NCBI GenBank assembly: GCA_036276115.1 | Contig: DATBEM010000025.1 | Location: 1-64,000, forward strand | Reading direction: 5' to 3' | Source of the DNA: Trebonia sp036276115 | Lineage (GTDB): Bacteria; Actinomycetota; Actinomycetes; Streptosporangiales; Streptosporangiaceae | DNA: 64,000 nt | Shown: in pieces, positions 25,089 through 33,527 of the stretch | How positions within the stretch are numbered: position 1 is the first letter of the stretch | How the letters are laid out: each line of letters opens with the position of its first letter | Position numbers and translations under genes: made by a program | Notes under the pieces: generated by a model | Seen by the model: only the letters and a program-made list of their open reading frames with translations | The model's database searches: none | Told to the model about the DNA's origin: nothing

Positions 25089-26000
25089 ATGAGGTTCGGC
25101 CTTGTCGGGACCGGTTACTGGGCCCGCGTGACGCACGCCGCCGCCATCGCCGCCACGCCGGGGGCCACGCTCGCCGCTGTCTGGGGCCGGGACGAGGCGA
25201 GGGCCGCCGCCCTGGCGGCCGAGCACGGCGCTGCCCCGTTCGCGGGCGAGGAGGCGCTGGACGCGTTCCTGGCCTCCGTGGACGCGGTCGCGTTCTCGGT
25301 GCCGCCCGACGTCCAGGCCCCGATCGCCATCCGGGCCGCCCGCGCGGGCAAGCACCTGCTGCTGGAAAAGCCCATCGCGCTGGCCGAGGCGGACGCGGAC
25401 GCGCTCGTCGCCGCGGTGGAGGCCAGCGGAGTCGCCACCGTCGTCTTCTTCACGCTCCGGTTCTTCGGTGAGGTCCGCGCGTGGCTAGCCGACCAGAATG
25501 CCCGCGGCGGGTGGGCCGGCCGGGGCTGGTCCGGGGGCCACGGGGAGTGGCTGGGGTCGATCGCGGACCCCGGCAGCCCCTTCGACACGCCCTGGCGGCG
25601 GGTCAAGGGCGGCTTGTGGGACGTCGGCCCGCACGTCCTGTCGCTGCTGTGGGCGGCGCTCGGCCCGGTGACGGGCGTGCGCGCCGCCGGCGGCCGGGCT
25701 GATCTCACGCACCTGGTGCTCACCCATGAGAGCGGGGCGACCAGCACGGCGACGGTCACGCTGACCGCGCCCCCCGCCGCCGCCGGGACCAGCCTGTACG
25801 TCTGGGGCGAGGCAGGCCGGTCGATCATGCCGTCGACTCCCTGGGACGCGGTCGAGTGCCTGCGCACCGCCCTGGCCGAGCTCCTCGCGAACGCCGCCTC
25901 GGGCGAGGCCGAGCACCCCTGCGACGTCCGCCTCGGCCGCGACATCAACCACGTCCTATCGAGGGCCCAGCACCAGCTGGACCGGGCCGCCCGAGGCTAG
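25089..26000 (+). CDS. Gfo/Idh/MocA-family oxidoreductase
   Basis: A 303-residue NAD(P)-dependent oxidoreductase. The N-terminal Rossmann fold starts FGLVGTGYWARVTHAAAIA and contains AVWGRDEARAAALA. LLLEKPIALAEADADAL carries the family's EKP motif. The C-terminal part has VKGGLWDVGPHVLSLLWAALG. It likely acts on a sugar, inositol or related polyol; the substrate cannot be inferred. It is monocistronic, 33 bp from the divergent Maf gene. Confidence 0.9.
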   Translation: MRFGLVGTGYWARVTHAAAIAATPGATLAAVWGRDEARAAALAAEHGAAPFAGEEALDAFLASVDAVAFSVPPDVQAPIAIRAARAGKHLLLEKPIALAEADADALVAAVEASGVATVVFFTLRFFGEVRAWLADQNARGGWAGRGWSGGHGEWLGSIADPGSPFDTPWRRVKGGLWDVGPHVLSLLWAALGPVTGVRAAGGRADLTHLVLTHESGATSTATVTLTAPPAAAGTSLYVWGEAGRSIMPSTPWDAVECLRTALAELLANAASGEAEHPCDVRLGRDINHVLSRAQHQLDRAARG

Positions 26001-26138
26001 GTCGGGTCGCCCCCGGACTGACGCCAGCGAACCGGGCCTGGGACGGCATGTCCCGGGAGGTTCGAGGAGCGTCCGCTAAGCTGGCCGTTTTTGCCAAGCG
26101 GGCGCGGATCGGGGGTACGGGGGTCGCCCCCCGGGAGA

Positions 26139-26609
26139 CTAGAGCAGAGCGTTCTTGCGGCACCATTCGTCGGGGTCGGTGCCCTCGCCGGTGATCGCCG
26201 CCTGCCAGGCGGGCTCGGCCGCGATCGCCTCCGGCACCGAGGCGTACAGCGAGAAGGCGCGGTCCAGGCCGGTGATGCGGAACAGCCGGGAGATCCGGTC
26301 CGGGCTGGACGTGAGGGCAAGCGACCCGTTGCTGGTCCGCAGCCGCTTGTGGCCGCCAACGATGGCCCCGAGCCCCGTCGAGTCCAGGAAGCCCACGTCC
26401 CGCAAGTCAGCGATCACGTGCGACACCCCGTTGCCAATCAGACCCAGCAGTGCCTCCCGGAGGTCGCCCGCGCTAGACACGTCGATCTCACCTCCTACGC
26501 GGATAAGCGCGCATGTGCTGCCGACGGTGATGGTCTCAAGGCTGAGGGGCTGTGGCACGCCATTCTCCGCTATCTGTAAGGGGTTGGTCACAAAACTCTG
26601 AAAGTTCAC
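26139..26609 (-). CDS. STAS-domain anti-sigma factor antagonist
   Basis: A 156-residue protein with a central STAS domain (about 28-130): GEIDVSSAGDLREALLG and VIADLRDVGFLDSTGLGAIVGGHKRL. Ser77 in DSTG is the expected phosphorylation site for an anti-sigma kinase. The dephosphorylated form would release a sigma factor by binding the kinase. A C-terminal extension of about 25 residues (TGEGTDPDEWCRKNALL) is beyond the domain. No kinase or sigma gene is next to it. Start is GTG. Confidence 0.87.
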   Translation of the reverse strand: MNFQSFVTNPLQIAENGVPQPLSLETITVGSTCALIRVGGEIDVSSAGDLREALLGLIGNGVSHVIADLRDVGFLDSTGLGAIVGGHKRLRTSNGSLALTSSPDRISRLFRITGLDRAFSLYASVPEAIAAEPAWQAAITGEGTDPDEWCRKNALL

Positions 26610-26686
26610 GGTAGAGCATTGGACGAGCGTTGTCGAGGCAATCCCCTTTATGCCTCAGGCTGGCCCGGAGGTTTAGGCTTGCGGCC

Positions 26687-27352
26687 ATGACGAACCCTTC
26701 CCCGGATACCCCCGGCCCCGAGGGCATGCGGGCCTCCGATTCCGACCGCGACCGGGTCGCTGAGGCGTTGCGCGAGGCGGCGGCCGAGGGCCGCCTGTCG
26801 ATGGAGGAGCTTGACGAGCGGCTTGACCAGGTATTCGCGGCCAAGACCTACGCGGAGCTGGCGCCGGTCACCCGCGACCTGCCGGCCGCGGGAGCGAGTC
26901 CGGCGAATGCCGTAAAGCCCGCGACCAGCCCGCAAGGGATAAATAGGTATGGCGGCGCTCCCGGCGGCAATCTCGCGATCGCGATCATGGGGGGATTCAG
27001 CCGCAAGGGCGACTGGGTCGCGCCCGCCGAAATGACGGCGGTCGCGATCATGGGCGGCGGCGAGATCGACATGCGCGACGCCCGGTTCGCCGAGCACAGC
27101 TTCACGATCACCGCGATCGCGATCATGGGCGGCATGGAGATCACGGTCCCCGAGGACGCCAACGTCGTGGTCAACGGGATCGGCATCATGGGCGGCTTCA
27201 ACCACGCGGCCTCCGGCGGCGGCTCGCCCGACGGCCCCCGCATCGTGATCAACGGGTTCGCGTTCTGGGGCGGCGTCGAGGTCAGGCGGCGCCCCCCGTC
27301 GAAGAGGGCGGTCGAGCGCGCCCGCCGCCAGGGCGAGCTGGACGGCGCCTAG
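26687..27352 (+). CDS. DUF1707 protein with LiaF-like C-terminal repeats
   Basis: About 221 residues from the ATG at 26687. MRASDSDRDRVAEALREAAAEGRLSMEELDERL is the DUF1707 (SHOCT-like) domain at about 13-70. The rest is built from repeated IAIMGG units (IAIMGGFSRKG, VAIMGGGEIDM, IAIMGGMEITV, IGIMGGFNHAA), a beta-helix-like pattern similar to LiaF/cell-wall-stress response domains. No membrane segment is seen. Likely a cell-envelope sensing or scaffold protein; its exact role is unknown. Confidence 0.88.
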   Translation: MTNPSPDTPGPEGMRASDSDRDRVAEALREAAAEGRLSMEELDERLDQVFAAKTYAELAPVTRDLPAAGASPANAVKPATSPQGINRYGGAPGGNLAIAIMGGFSRKGDWVAPAEMTAVAIMGGGEIDMRDARFAEHSFTITAIAIMGGMEITVPEDANVVVNGIGIMGGFNHAASGGGSPDGPRIVINGFAFWGGVEVRRRPPSKRAVERARRQGELDGA

Positions 27353-27386
27353 CGGCGGCGCCCGCCCACGGCCCAGCCCTCGATTG

Positions 27387-28421
27387 CTAGCGCCAGCCCA
27401 GGGCCGGGGCGACGTGCTTCAGCACGTTCTCGATCACGTGCGCGTTGTAGTTGACGCCAAGCTGGTTCGGGACGGTGAGCAGGAGGGTGTCGGCCGCCGC
27501 GATGGCCTCGTCCCTGGCCAGCTGCTCGATGAGCTGGTCCGGCTCGGCGGCGTAGCTGCGCCCGAAGATGGCCTCAGTTCGCGGGTCGATGTAGCCGACG
27601 TGGTCCTCGCCATCGTTGCGGCCGCCGAAGTACATCCGGTCCTGCCCGTCCACCAGCGGGAAGATGCTGCGGCTGACCGAGACGCGCGGCTCGCCGGGGT
27701 GCCCGGCTTCCCGCCACGCCGACCGGAACGCCGCGATGTGCTCGGCCTGGGTGACGTGGAAGGGGGTGCCGGCCCCGCTGGCGGAGTCGTTCGCGACCAG
27801 CGTGGAGCTCTGCAGGTGCATGCCCTGGGCGCCGGCCCACTCGGCCGTCGGCCGGGACCCGGCCCCCCACCAGATGCGGTCGCGCAGGCCCGGGGAGTGC
27901 GGCTCCAGGCGCAGGAGGCCGGGCGGGTTGGGGAACATCGGCCGCGGGTTGGGCTGGGCGAAGCCCTGCCCCTTGAGGACCTCCAGGAGGACCTTGGTGT
28001 GCTCGCGGGCCATGTCGGCGTCGGACGTGCCCTCGGCCGGCTGGTACCCGAAGTACCGCCAGCCGTCGATGACCTGCTCGGGTGATCCCCGGCTGATGCC
28101 GAGCTGGAGCCGGCCGCCCGAGATCAGGTCGGCCGCCCCGGCGTCCTCGGCGAAGTACAGGGGATTCTCGTAGCGCATGTCGATGACGGCGGTGCCGATC
28201 TCGATCCGGCGGGTGCGGGCGCCGATGGCCGCCAGCAGCGGGAACGGCGAGGCGAGCTGGCTGGCGAAGTGGTGCACGCGGAAGAACGCGCCGTCTGCCC
28301 CCAGCTCCTCGGCCGCGACCGCCAGCTCGACCGACTGCAGCAGCGAGTCGGCGGCCGACCGGACCTGCGACCCCGGCGAGTTGGACCAGTGCCCGAACGA
28401 GAGGAACCCAATGCGCTTCAC
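27387..28421 (-). CDS. LLM-class flavin-dependent oxidoreductase
   Basis: About 344 residues from a GTG at 28421 that gives the family N-terminus VKRIGFLSFGHW. An upstream ATG (28454) would add 11 unusual residues. The luciferase-like TIM-barrel is supported by LGADGAFFRVHHFASQLASPFPLLAAI, IEIGTAVIDMRYENPLYFAEDAGAADLISGGRLQLGISRGSPEQVI and late NQLGVNYNAHVI. It uses FMN or F420; the substrate is unknown. The SDR gene upstream on the same strand ends 60 bp away. Confidence 0.88.
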   Translation of the reverse strand: MKRIGFLSFGHWSNSPGSQVRSAADSLLQSVELAVAAEELGADGAFFRVHHFASQLASPFPLLAAIGARTRRIEIGTAVIDMRYENPLYFAEDAGAADLISGGRLQLGISRGSPEQVIDGWRYFGYQPAEGTSDADMAREHTKVLLEVLKGQGFAQPNPRPMFPNPPGLLRLEPHSPGLRDRIWWGAGSRPTAEWAGAQGMHLQSSTLVANDSASGAGTPFHVTQAEHIAAFRSAWREAGHPGEPRVSVSRSIFPLVDGQDRMYFGGRNDGEDHVGYIDPRTEAIFGRSYAAEPDQLIEQLARDEAIAAADTLLLTVPNQLGVNYNAHVIENVLKHVAPALGWR

Positions 28422-28480
28422 GAATTGCTTGAACGTTCCACAACTCTCCCGCATTCCGGCTTCCGGGCGGCGACTGGCGC

Positions 28481-29338
28481 TCAGCCGGGCAGGTCGGCCG
28501 GGTAGGGCTGCCCGAAGTCAGCCGAGCGGCTGACCTTCTCCCAGTCGGTGGCCTGGGCCAGCTGCCGGCGGGAGTAGTCCAGGGCCATATCGGCCGCGTT
28601 CACCCCGAGCAGCAGGTGCGACGGCGGGTCGCCCCGCTTGACTACCCGCACGAGGATCTCCGCCGCCCGGTCCGGGTCGCCCGCCGGGCCGTCGCCGGTC
28701 GCGCGCATGCGCTCGTGCATCACGCCGATCGTCTGGTCGTAGTCCGCCGGGATGTCGTGGACCGTCATCGACGACCCGGCCCAGTCGGTGGCGAAGCCAC
28801 TCGGCTCGACGACCATGACCCGCACCCCGAACGGCGCCGTCTCCACTGCCAGGGACCGGCTGAAGCCGTCCACGGCGAACTTGGCCGCCTGGTAGCTGGC
28901 GATGCCGGGTGAGCCCCCGGCCCGGCCGCCGATCGAGGAGACCTGCACGATCGTGCCGCCGCCGTGGGCGCGCAACGGCCCGATGGCGGCCCGGGACACG
29001 TTGTAGACGCCCCAGAAGTTCGTCTCGAACTGGGCCCGGAAGTCCTCGGCGGTACCGGTCTCAACCGGCGCCAGGTTGGCGTACCCCGCGTTGTTGACCA
29101 CCACGTCGAGCCGCCCGAAGCGCTCCGTCCCGGCCGTGATCGCCGCCTGCACGGCGCCCGGGTCGGTCACGTCGAGGGCGACCGGCAGGACCCGCGCCCC
29201 GTACTCGCCCGCGAGGTCAGCCAGCTGCTCCGGGCGGCGGGCGGTGGCGACGACCGAGTCGCCCGCCGCCAGCGCCGCCCGGGCGAGGGCGCGGCCGAGG
29301 CCACGCGATGAGCCAGTGATGAACCAGGTCTGTTCCAT
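28481..29338 (-). CDS. Short-chain dehydrogenase/reductase
   Basis: A 285-residue classical SDR. TGSSRGLG (8-15) binds the nucleotide, NNAG is at 82-85, catalytic Ser is near 134, and YQAAK gives Tyr149 and Lys153. ARRPEQL after the second strand favours NADP. It is divergent from a TetR gene, and the 60-bp gap holds an inverted repeat, so the TetR protein probably controls it. The substrate is unknown; the sequence is of the broad 'SDR family oxidoreductase' type. Confidence 0.92.
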   Translation of the reverse strand: MEQTWFITGSSRGLGRALARAALAAGDSVVATARRPEQLADLAGEYGARVLPVALDVTDPGAVQAAITAGTERFGRLDVVVNNAGYANLAPVETGTAEDFRAQFETNFWGVYNVSRAAIGPLRAHGGGTIVQVSSIGGRAGGSPGIASYQAAKFAVDGFSRSLAVETAPFGVRVMVVEPSGFATDWAGSSMTVHDIPADYDQTIGVMHERMRATGDGPAGDPDRAAEILVRVVKRGDPPSHLLLGVNAADMALDYSRRQLAQATDWEKVSRSADFGQPYPADLPG

Positions 29339-29356
29339 GAGTCTTAGTAAAACACT

Positions 29357-29375
29357 GTTGCGCTAATTACGCAAC
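29357..29375. promoter_or_regulatory. Candidate TetR operator between SDR and TetR genes
   Basis: Inverted repeat GTTGCG-N7-CGCAAC (29357-29362 and 29370-29375), with an extra half-site GTTGCA at 29379-29384. It sits between divergent start codons, about 20 bp from each, and is AT-rich in the centre (CTAATTA). Position and symmetry suit autoregulation by the adjacent TetR protein. Confidence 0.65.
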
Positions 29376-29397
29376 TCAGTTGCACTATCATGAAGAC

Positions 29398-30078
29398 GTG
29401 GCCACGTCCGAGTTCCAGCGCGCGCGCTCCGCCGAGGCGAAGCAGCAGCGCGAGAATGCCATCCTCGCGGCGGCGACCCGCCTCAGCGCCGGCCAGGGGA
29501 TCCGCCGGGTCACCCTCACCGACATCGCGCAGGCGGTCGGCCTGCACAAGTCCGCGATGCTGCGCTACTTCGAGACCCGCGAGCAGATCTTCCTCATGCT
29601 CACGGCGGCCGGCTGGCGCGACTGGTCGGCCGCGCTGCGGACGCACCTGGCGCCCCTGAGCCCCGGGCAGCCGGAGGAGCCGCCCGACGGCAAGCTGCGG
29701 GACGCGGTCGCCCGGGCCCTGGCGCAGTCGCTGGTGGCCCGCCCGATGTTCTGCGACCTGCTCGCCCAGGCCCCGCTCAACCTGGAGCGCAACGTGTCGC
29801 TGGAGTCGGTCCGCGCGTTCAAGCTGGTCACCCTGGAGGAGGTCGCCGCGATCGGCGCCGCCCTGACGCGGCTGCTGGGGCTCAGCGAACAGCAGGCGGT
29901 GGACGTGATCGCCACCGCGACGAGCATGGCCGGCGCCCTGTGGCAGATGGCCACCCCTGGCCCGGAGGTCCAGGAGCTGTACCGCGGTGACCCCCGCCTG
30001 GCCCACGCCGTCGTGGACGTGGGCCCGCGGCTGACCCGCGTGCTGGCCGCGCTGCTGGCGGGGATGACGGGCGGCTAG
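29398..30078 (+). CDS. TetR-family transcriptional regulator
   Basis: About 226 residues from a GTG at 29398. The N-terminal HTH reads VTLTDIAQAVGLHKSAMLRYFETREQIFLML, the typical TetR recognition region. The ligand-binding domain is all helical, with WRDWSAALRTHL and LVARPMFCDLLAQAPLNLERNVS. The start is preferred over a TTG at 29380 because the latter would overlap the operator half-site. It likely represses the divergent SDR gene and itself. Confidence 0.9.
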   Translation: MATSEFQRARSAEAKQQRENAILAAATRLSAGQGIRRVTLTDIAQAVGLHKSAMLRYFETREQIFLMLTAAGWRDWSAALRTHLAPLSPGQPEEPPDGKLRDAVARALAQSLVARPMFCDLLAQAPLNLERNVSLESVRAFKLVTLEEVAAIGAALTRLLGLSEQQAVDVIATATSMAGALWQMATPGPEVQELYRGDPRLAHAVVDVGPRLTRVLAALLAGMTGG

Positions 30079-30122
30079 CGCTCCCGGGCCGCCCGCGGCG
30101 AGCCGGGGGCGAGACCCCGGCC

Positions 30123-30611
30123 TCACTCCGGCGCGAACGCCTCGCGCAGCCGGGTCTCCTGGTCGCTGGTCAGGTTCGTGCTGATGAGGTCGGCCTGGTG
30201 GCCGGGGAACTCGTCCTTGACCCGGTCGATGACGGCGTCGGAGGTGAGCAGGAACAGCGCTGAGGTGCCGGGGGTGACCTCCTCGCGAACGGACTTGATG
30301 AACGCGTCGCTGATCCCCACGTCAGCCAGCGAGCCGAACAGGGCGCCGCTGGCGGCGCCGATCGCCAGGCCCAGGATCGGGACGAAGAAGATCAGGCCGA
30401 ACAGCAGGCCCCAGAACCCGCCGCCGAGCGCCCCGCGCGCCTTGGCGTCGTGCAGCTGGTCTGTCCGGGGCTTGTTCTTCCCCTCGTCCCAGCTGACGAC
30501 GGCCGCGTCCTGGACCGTGATCAGGTGCTGGGTCTGCAGCGCCTCCAGCTTGTCCAGCGCTGCCTCCGCGCCGTAGGGCGACCCGAACTTCCAGACGGTG
30601 AGTGCCGACAT
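30123..30611 (-). CDS. DUF1269 membrane protein
   Basis: A 162-residue protein with a Gly-rich hydrophobic hairpin in the middle (about 62-98; GALGGGFWGLLFGLIFFVPILGLAIGAASGALFG). Soluble flanks are ALDKLEALQTQHLITVQDAAVV and FLLTSDAVIDRVKDEF, matching DUF1269, a family frequent in stress and dormancy regions of actinobacteria. The RBS is CGGAGG before the ATG. The leader contains a strong hairpin (30632-30656), and a TTCACCC-type element lies about 110 bp upstream. Function unknown. Confidence 0.87.
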   Translation of the reverse strand: MSALTVWKFGSPYGAEAALDKLEALQTQHLITVQDAAVVSWDEGKNKPRTDQLHDAKARGALGGGFWGLLFGLIFFVPILGLAIGAASGALFGSLADVGISDAFIKSVREEVTPGTSALFLLTSDAVIDRVKDEFPGHQADLISTNLTSDQETRLREAFAPE

Positions 30612-30631
30612 CTTCGCCTCCGTTGCACGAG

Positions 30632-30656
30632 GGCCGGCGGCTCTCCGCCGCCGGCC
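30632..30656 (-). other. Stable hairpin in the DUF1269 leader
   Basis: Perfect 9-bp arms GGCCGGCGG/CCGCCGGCC (30632-30640 and 30648-30656) with a 7-nt loop, ending about 20 bp before the DUF1269 start. It could be a second terminator, an RNA stability element or a translational control hairpin. Confidence 0.6.
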
Positions 30657-30684
30657 ACGCTTGCTGACGGCTTAGCCCATGCCC

Positions 30685-30702
30685 GGCCGCCCGGGGGCGG
30701 CC
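30685..30702 (-). terminator. Candidate terminator after the LuxR-type regulator gene
   Basis: Arms GGCCGCCC/GGGCGGCC (30685-30692 and 30695-30702) with a 2-nt loop, about 24 bp downstream of the regulator stop on the minus strand. No T tract is seen. The very short loop would force opening of one base pair. Confidence 0.55.
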
Positions 30703-30725
30703 CTCATCCTTTCCGGGTGAAGCGG

Positions 30726-33287
30726 TCAGATCAGCTCCAGCTCGCGGGCGCGCTGCACCGCTTCCCGGCGGCGGCTGGCCGTGAGCTTGCGGTAGATGGC
30801 CGCCAGGTGCGTCTTGATCGTGTTGACCGACAGGCACAGTTCCTGGGCGATCTCGGCGGTCGACATGCTGGTCGCGAGGAAGCGCAGGATCGTCAGCTCG
30901 CGGGGGGTCAGCGGGTCAGGCAGGTCGCGTGGCGGGCGCGGCCCGGGAACCAGGGACAAGGCGGGCAGCGGGGCGCGCGGGGCCAGCGGCCACTGCGCGG
31001 CGATGTCGGGGTGGCGGGCGAGCAGCCCGTCGAACGAGTGCCCGGCCCACAGGAACGGCAGCCGGATGTCGTCGGTGGCCACCTCGATCGCCCGCACGAC
31101 GATCTCCAGCGCTTGCCCGTGGTCGCCGGACTCCAGCGTGGCCTGCGCGTCGCACAGTAGCGCGTCCACCACCGTGAACGAGCCGGCCAGGGCGCTGGGG
31201 GAGGTCAAGGCGGTGCGGACGCAGTCCCGGGCGGCCCGCGGGTCGCCCTGCGCGAGGTGAGCGCGGGCGCACGCGGTGGCCGCGAGCACGCCCAAGTCGG
31301 TGCCCCGGTACTCCTCCAGCCGCGCGACCGCCGCCCGGGGGCGCCCCCGGGCGGTGTCGAGCCGGGCGAGCAGCACGTCCCGGTACACCCGGGGCACCGG
31401 CGGGATCGCGCCGGCGCCCGGGTCGGCCAGGATCGCCCGCGCTTGCGCCTCCTTGCCCTGCACCAGCAGCGCGCCCGCCCGGCCGAGCGCGAGGGCGGCC
31501 GCCAGCCCCGGCTCGGCCGCCACCCCGGTCGGCGGCGCGATCCGCTCCAGCCGGGCGGCCCCGGCCACGAGGTCGCCCGCGACGAGCGCCCGCAGCCCGG
31601 TAGCAAGGTCAAGCGCGGCCGGGGCGGCCAGCCGGTGGCGTCCGCACAGGTCACGGGCGCGCCGGGTCGCCTCCTGGGCCTGGTGGGCCCGCGACCAGAA
31701 GGTGGCGGCGAACGCCATCATGGCCAGGATCTCGGCCTCCAGCCGGTGGTCACCCTCACGCCGGGCGGCCGCGAGGGCCTCGTCCAGCAGCGTCCCGACA
31801 TCTCCCGGGCGGCCGTGCCACAGGTGCGCGCTGGCCCGTGCGAGCAGCACCGCCGCCCGCAGGCCGGCCAGGTCGCTCGCGTCACCCAGCAGCCGCCCGG
31901 CGGCGGCGTCAACCGCGTCGCAGTCCCCGGCCCGCTGGCCAAGGACGAGCCCGGCCAGGTCGCGGGTGATCGCCAGGCCCGGGTCGGCCACAGCGCCACC
32001 CGGTACAGCGCCACCCGGTACAGCGCCACCCGGTACAGCGGCCCGCAGCCGCGGCAGCTCCGCCTCGACCTCCGACAGGTCCAGGCGCCGCACGAACGCG
32101 TGCGCGAGCCCTCCCCGGGCCACCAGCGCGGTGGCCAGGCCCCCGTCGCCCGCCCGGGCCGCCCAGCGGATGGCGCTGCCCAGGTCACCGCTGGCGGCGA
32201 ACCACTGCGCGGCGCGCTGCTGCAGGCGGCGCACGGACGCCTCCCCGCGCCGCTCCAGCAGGGCGCGCAGGACCGCGCCGAACATCGGGTGATAGCGGAA
32301 CCGGACGGGCAGCGGGCCGGCGGCAGCGACGAAGCAGTCGTCGCGGGCGAGGCCCGCGAGGATGTCGCCCGACCCGGCCCCGCCGGTTACCGCGTCCGCC
32401 AGCGGCCCGGTCACCTCGTCGAGAAAGCTCGTCTCGACCAGCAGCCGGCGGTGCCGGGCGGGCAGCGGGCGCAAGACCTCCTCGATGAGGTACTCGCCGG
32501 CGCTGCCGGGGCCAAGCGCGGTCCGGGTGACCAGGGAACCCGCGTCGGCGGCGCCCGCCATCGCCATCGCCGACAGCCGGACCCCGGCCGCCCAGCCCTC
32601 GGTCCGTGCCAGCAGCCGGTCAAGGTCCCGCCCGGCCAGCGTGACCCCGTGCGCGGCCAGGACGGCCCGCGCCTCGTCGGCCGTCAGGGCCAGGTCAGCC
32701 GCCCGCAGCTCGCTCAGCTGGCCGGCGAGCCGGTAGCGGTGCAACGGCAGGCCGGGGTCCCCGCGGGCGGCGAGCACCAGCCGCAGCCCCGGGCGCCGTC
32801 CCCGGACCAGGGTGTCGAGGCCGTCGAGGACGCCGGGGTCGTCCAGCACGTCAGCGTCGTCAATGATCATGACCACCGGGTCGGACTCGCTGGCGGCCTC
32901 GCCCAGCAGCCCCCACGCCCGGTCGGCCCCGCTCTCGTCCCGGGCACCGTCCTGAGCTGGCGCACCGTCCTGAGCTGGCGCGCTGATCTTGACGGAAGCC
33001 GCGCCGGCCGGCGGCGAGGCGCCCGACTGGGCCAGGGCCGACGCGACCAGGGGCCAGAACCGCGCGGCAGTGCCGTCGGCGAGGCCCGGCCCCACCCAGG
33101 CGACCCGCGTCCCGGCCGACCTGGCCCACTGCGCCAGCAGTGCCGTCTTGCCGGCCCCGGGGCCGGCCCGCACGAGCGTGAGCGGCGCGGCCGCCGCCTG
33201 GTCGAGGGCGGCGAGCAGCCGGGGGCGGGGGGCGTACCGCGGCGGCAGCGGCGGCACGCTCACCCGCGGGTCACGCCCCGTAGTCAC
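30726..33287 (-). CDS. MalT/LAL-type LuxR-family regulator
   Basis: An 853-residue regulator. The N-terminal P-loop ATPase has Walker A GPGAGKTA (42-49) and Walker B VVMIIDDADVL (about 142-152). The middle is helical and repeat-like (MalT/TPR type, about 350-780). The C-terminal LuxR HTH is LTPRELTILRFLATSMSTAEIAQ...SVNTIKTHLAAIYRKL (about 795-845). Such proteins are ATP-dependent activators with a ligand-sensing repeat domain. Two tandem duplications (32944-32979 and 31991-32035) add PAQDGA and AVPGG repeats. It lies among stress-type genes (DUF1269, DUF7144, DUF2252), which it might control; that is inference. Confidence 0.9.
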   Translation of the reverse strand: MTTGRDPRVSVPPLPPRYAPRPRLLAALDQAAAAPLTLVRAGPGAGKTALLAQWARSAGTRVAWVGPGLADGTAARFWPLVASALAQSGASPPAGAASVKISAPAQDGAPAQDGARDESGADRAWGLLGEAASESDPVVMIIDDADVLDDPGVLDGLDTLVRGRRPGLRLVLAARGDPGLPLHRYRLAGQLSELRAADLALTADEARAVLAAHGVTLAGRDLDRLLARTEGWAAGVRLSAMAMAGAADAGSLVTRTALGPGSAGEYLIEEVLRPLPARHRRLLVETSFLDEVTGPLADAVTGGAGSGDILAGLARDDCFVAAAGPLPVRFRYHPMFGAVLRALLERRGEASVRRLQQRAAQWFAASGDLGSAIRWAARAGDGGLATALVARGGLAHAFVRRLDLSEVEAELPRLRAAVPGGAVPGGAVPGGAVADPGLAITRDLAGLVLGQRAGDCDAVDAAAGRLLGDASDLAGLRAAVLLARASAHLWHGRPGDVGTLLDEALAAARREGDHRLEAEILAMMAFAATFWSRAHQAQEATRRARDLCGRHRLAAPAALDLATGLRALVAGDLVAGAARLERIAPPTGVAAEPGLAAALALGRAGALLVQGKEAQARAILADPGAGAIPPVPRVYRDVLLARLDTARGRPRAAVARLEEYRGTDLGVLAATACARAHLAQGDPRAARDCVRTALTSPSALAGSFTVVDALLCDAQATLESGDHGQALEIVVRAIEVATDDIRLPFLWAGHSFDGLLARHPDIAAQWPLAPRAPLPALSLVPGPRPPRDLPDPLTPRELTILRFLATSMSTAEIAQELCLSVNTIKTHLAAIYRKLTASRRREAVQRARELELI
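31991..32035. repeat. 15-bp tandem repeat, 3 copies, in frame
   Basis: Three exact CAGCGCCACCCGGTA units within the LuxR-type regulator gene, encoding a repeated five-residue Ala-Val-Pro-Gly-Gly phase on the minus strand. Confidence 0.95.
32944..32979. repeat. 18-bp tandem repeat, 2 copies, in frame
   Basis: Two exact GCACCGTCCTGAGCTGGC units in the same regulator gene, encoding the duplicated PAQDGA in a low-complexity insert between the Walker A and Walker B motifs. Confidence 0.95.
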
Positions 33288-33414
33288 TCATCCACCCCCT
33301 CCTTCCTCACTGAGCAGGGGATTCATACCCGATATCGCTGACAGTCACCACGGTTACGACAAGCCAGGCATATAGGGCCCGCACGGCGGCATTCGGCTGG
33401 CGCCGATTGCCCGG

Positions 33415-33433
33415 TTCACCCCGGAAGGGTGAA
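33415..33433. promoter_or_regulatory. Inverted repeat upstream of the DUF7144 gene
   Basis: TTCACCC-CGGAA-GGGTGAA, a perfect 7-bp inverted repeat, begins 113 bp before the DUF7144 start. A closely similar sequence, TTCACCCGGAAAGGATGA, is at 30704-30721 on the minus strand, 110 bp before the DUF1269 start. Probably a shared operator or activator site. Confidence 0.6.
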
Positions 33434-33527
33434 GATCGCCCCCGCCGCCGCTGGCTAGCGTCGTTAGAAAGCGCAAAAGGAAACGCAGGAAAGCTAGGCC
33501 CACCGATTCGGAAGGAAGGCCAGCCTC

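Noticed and set aside
33415..33433. DosR/DevR hypoxia box before DUF7144
   Set aside because: The inverted repeat does not fit the GGGAC...GTCCC pattern; it is reported as a different element.
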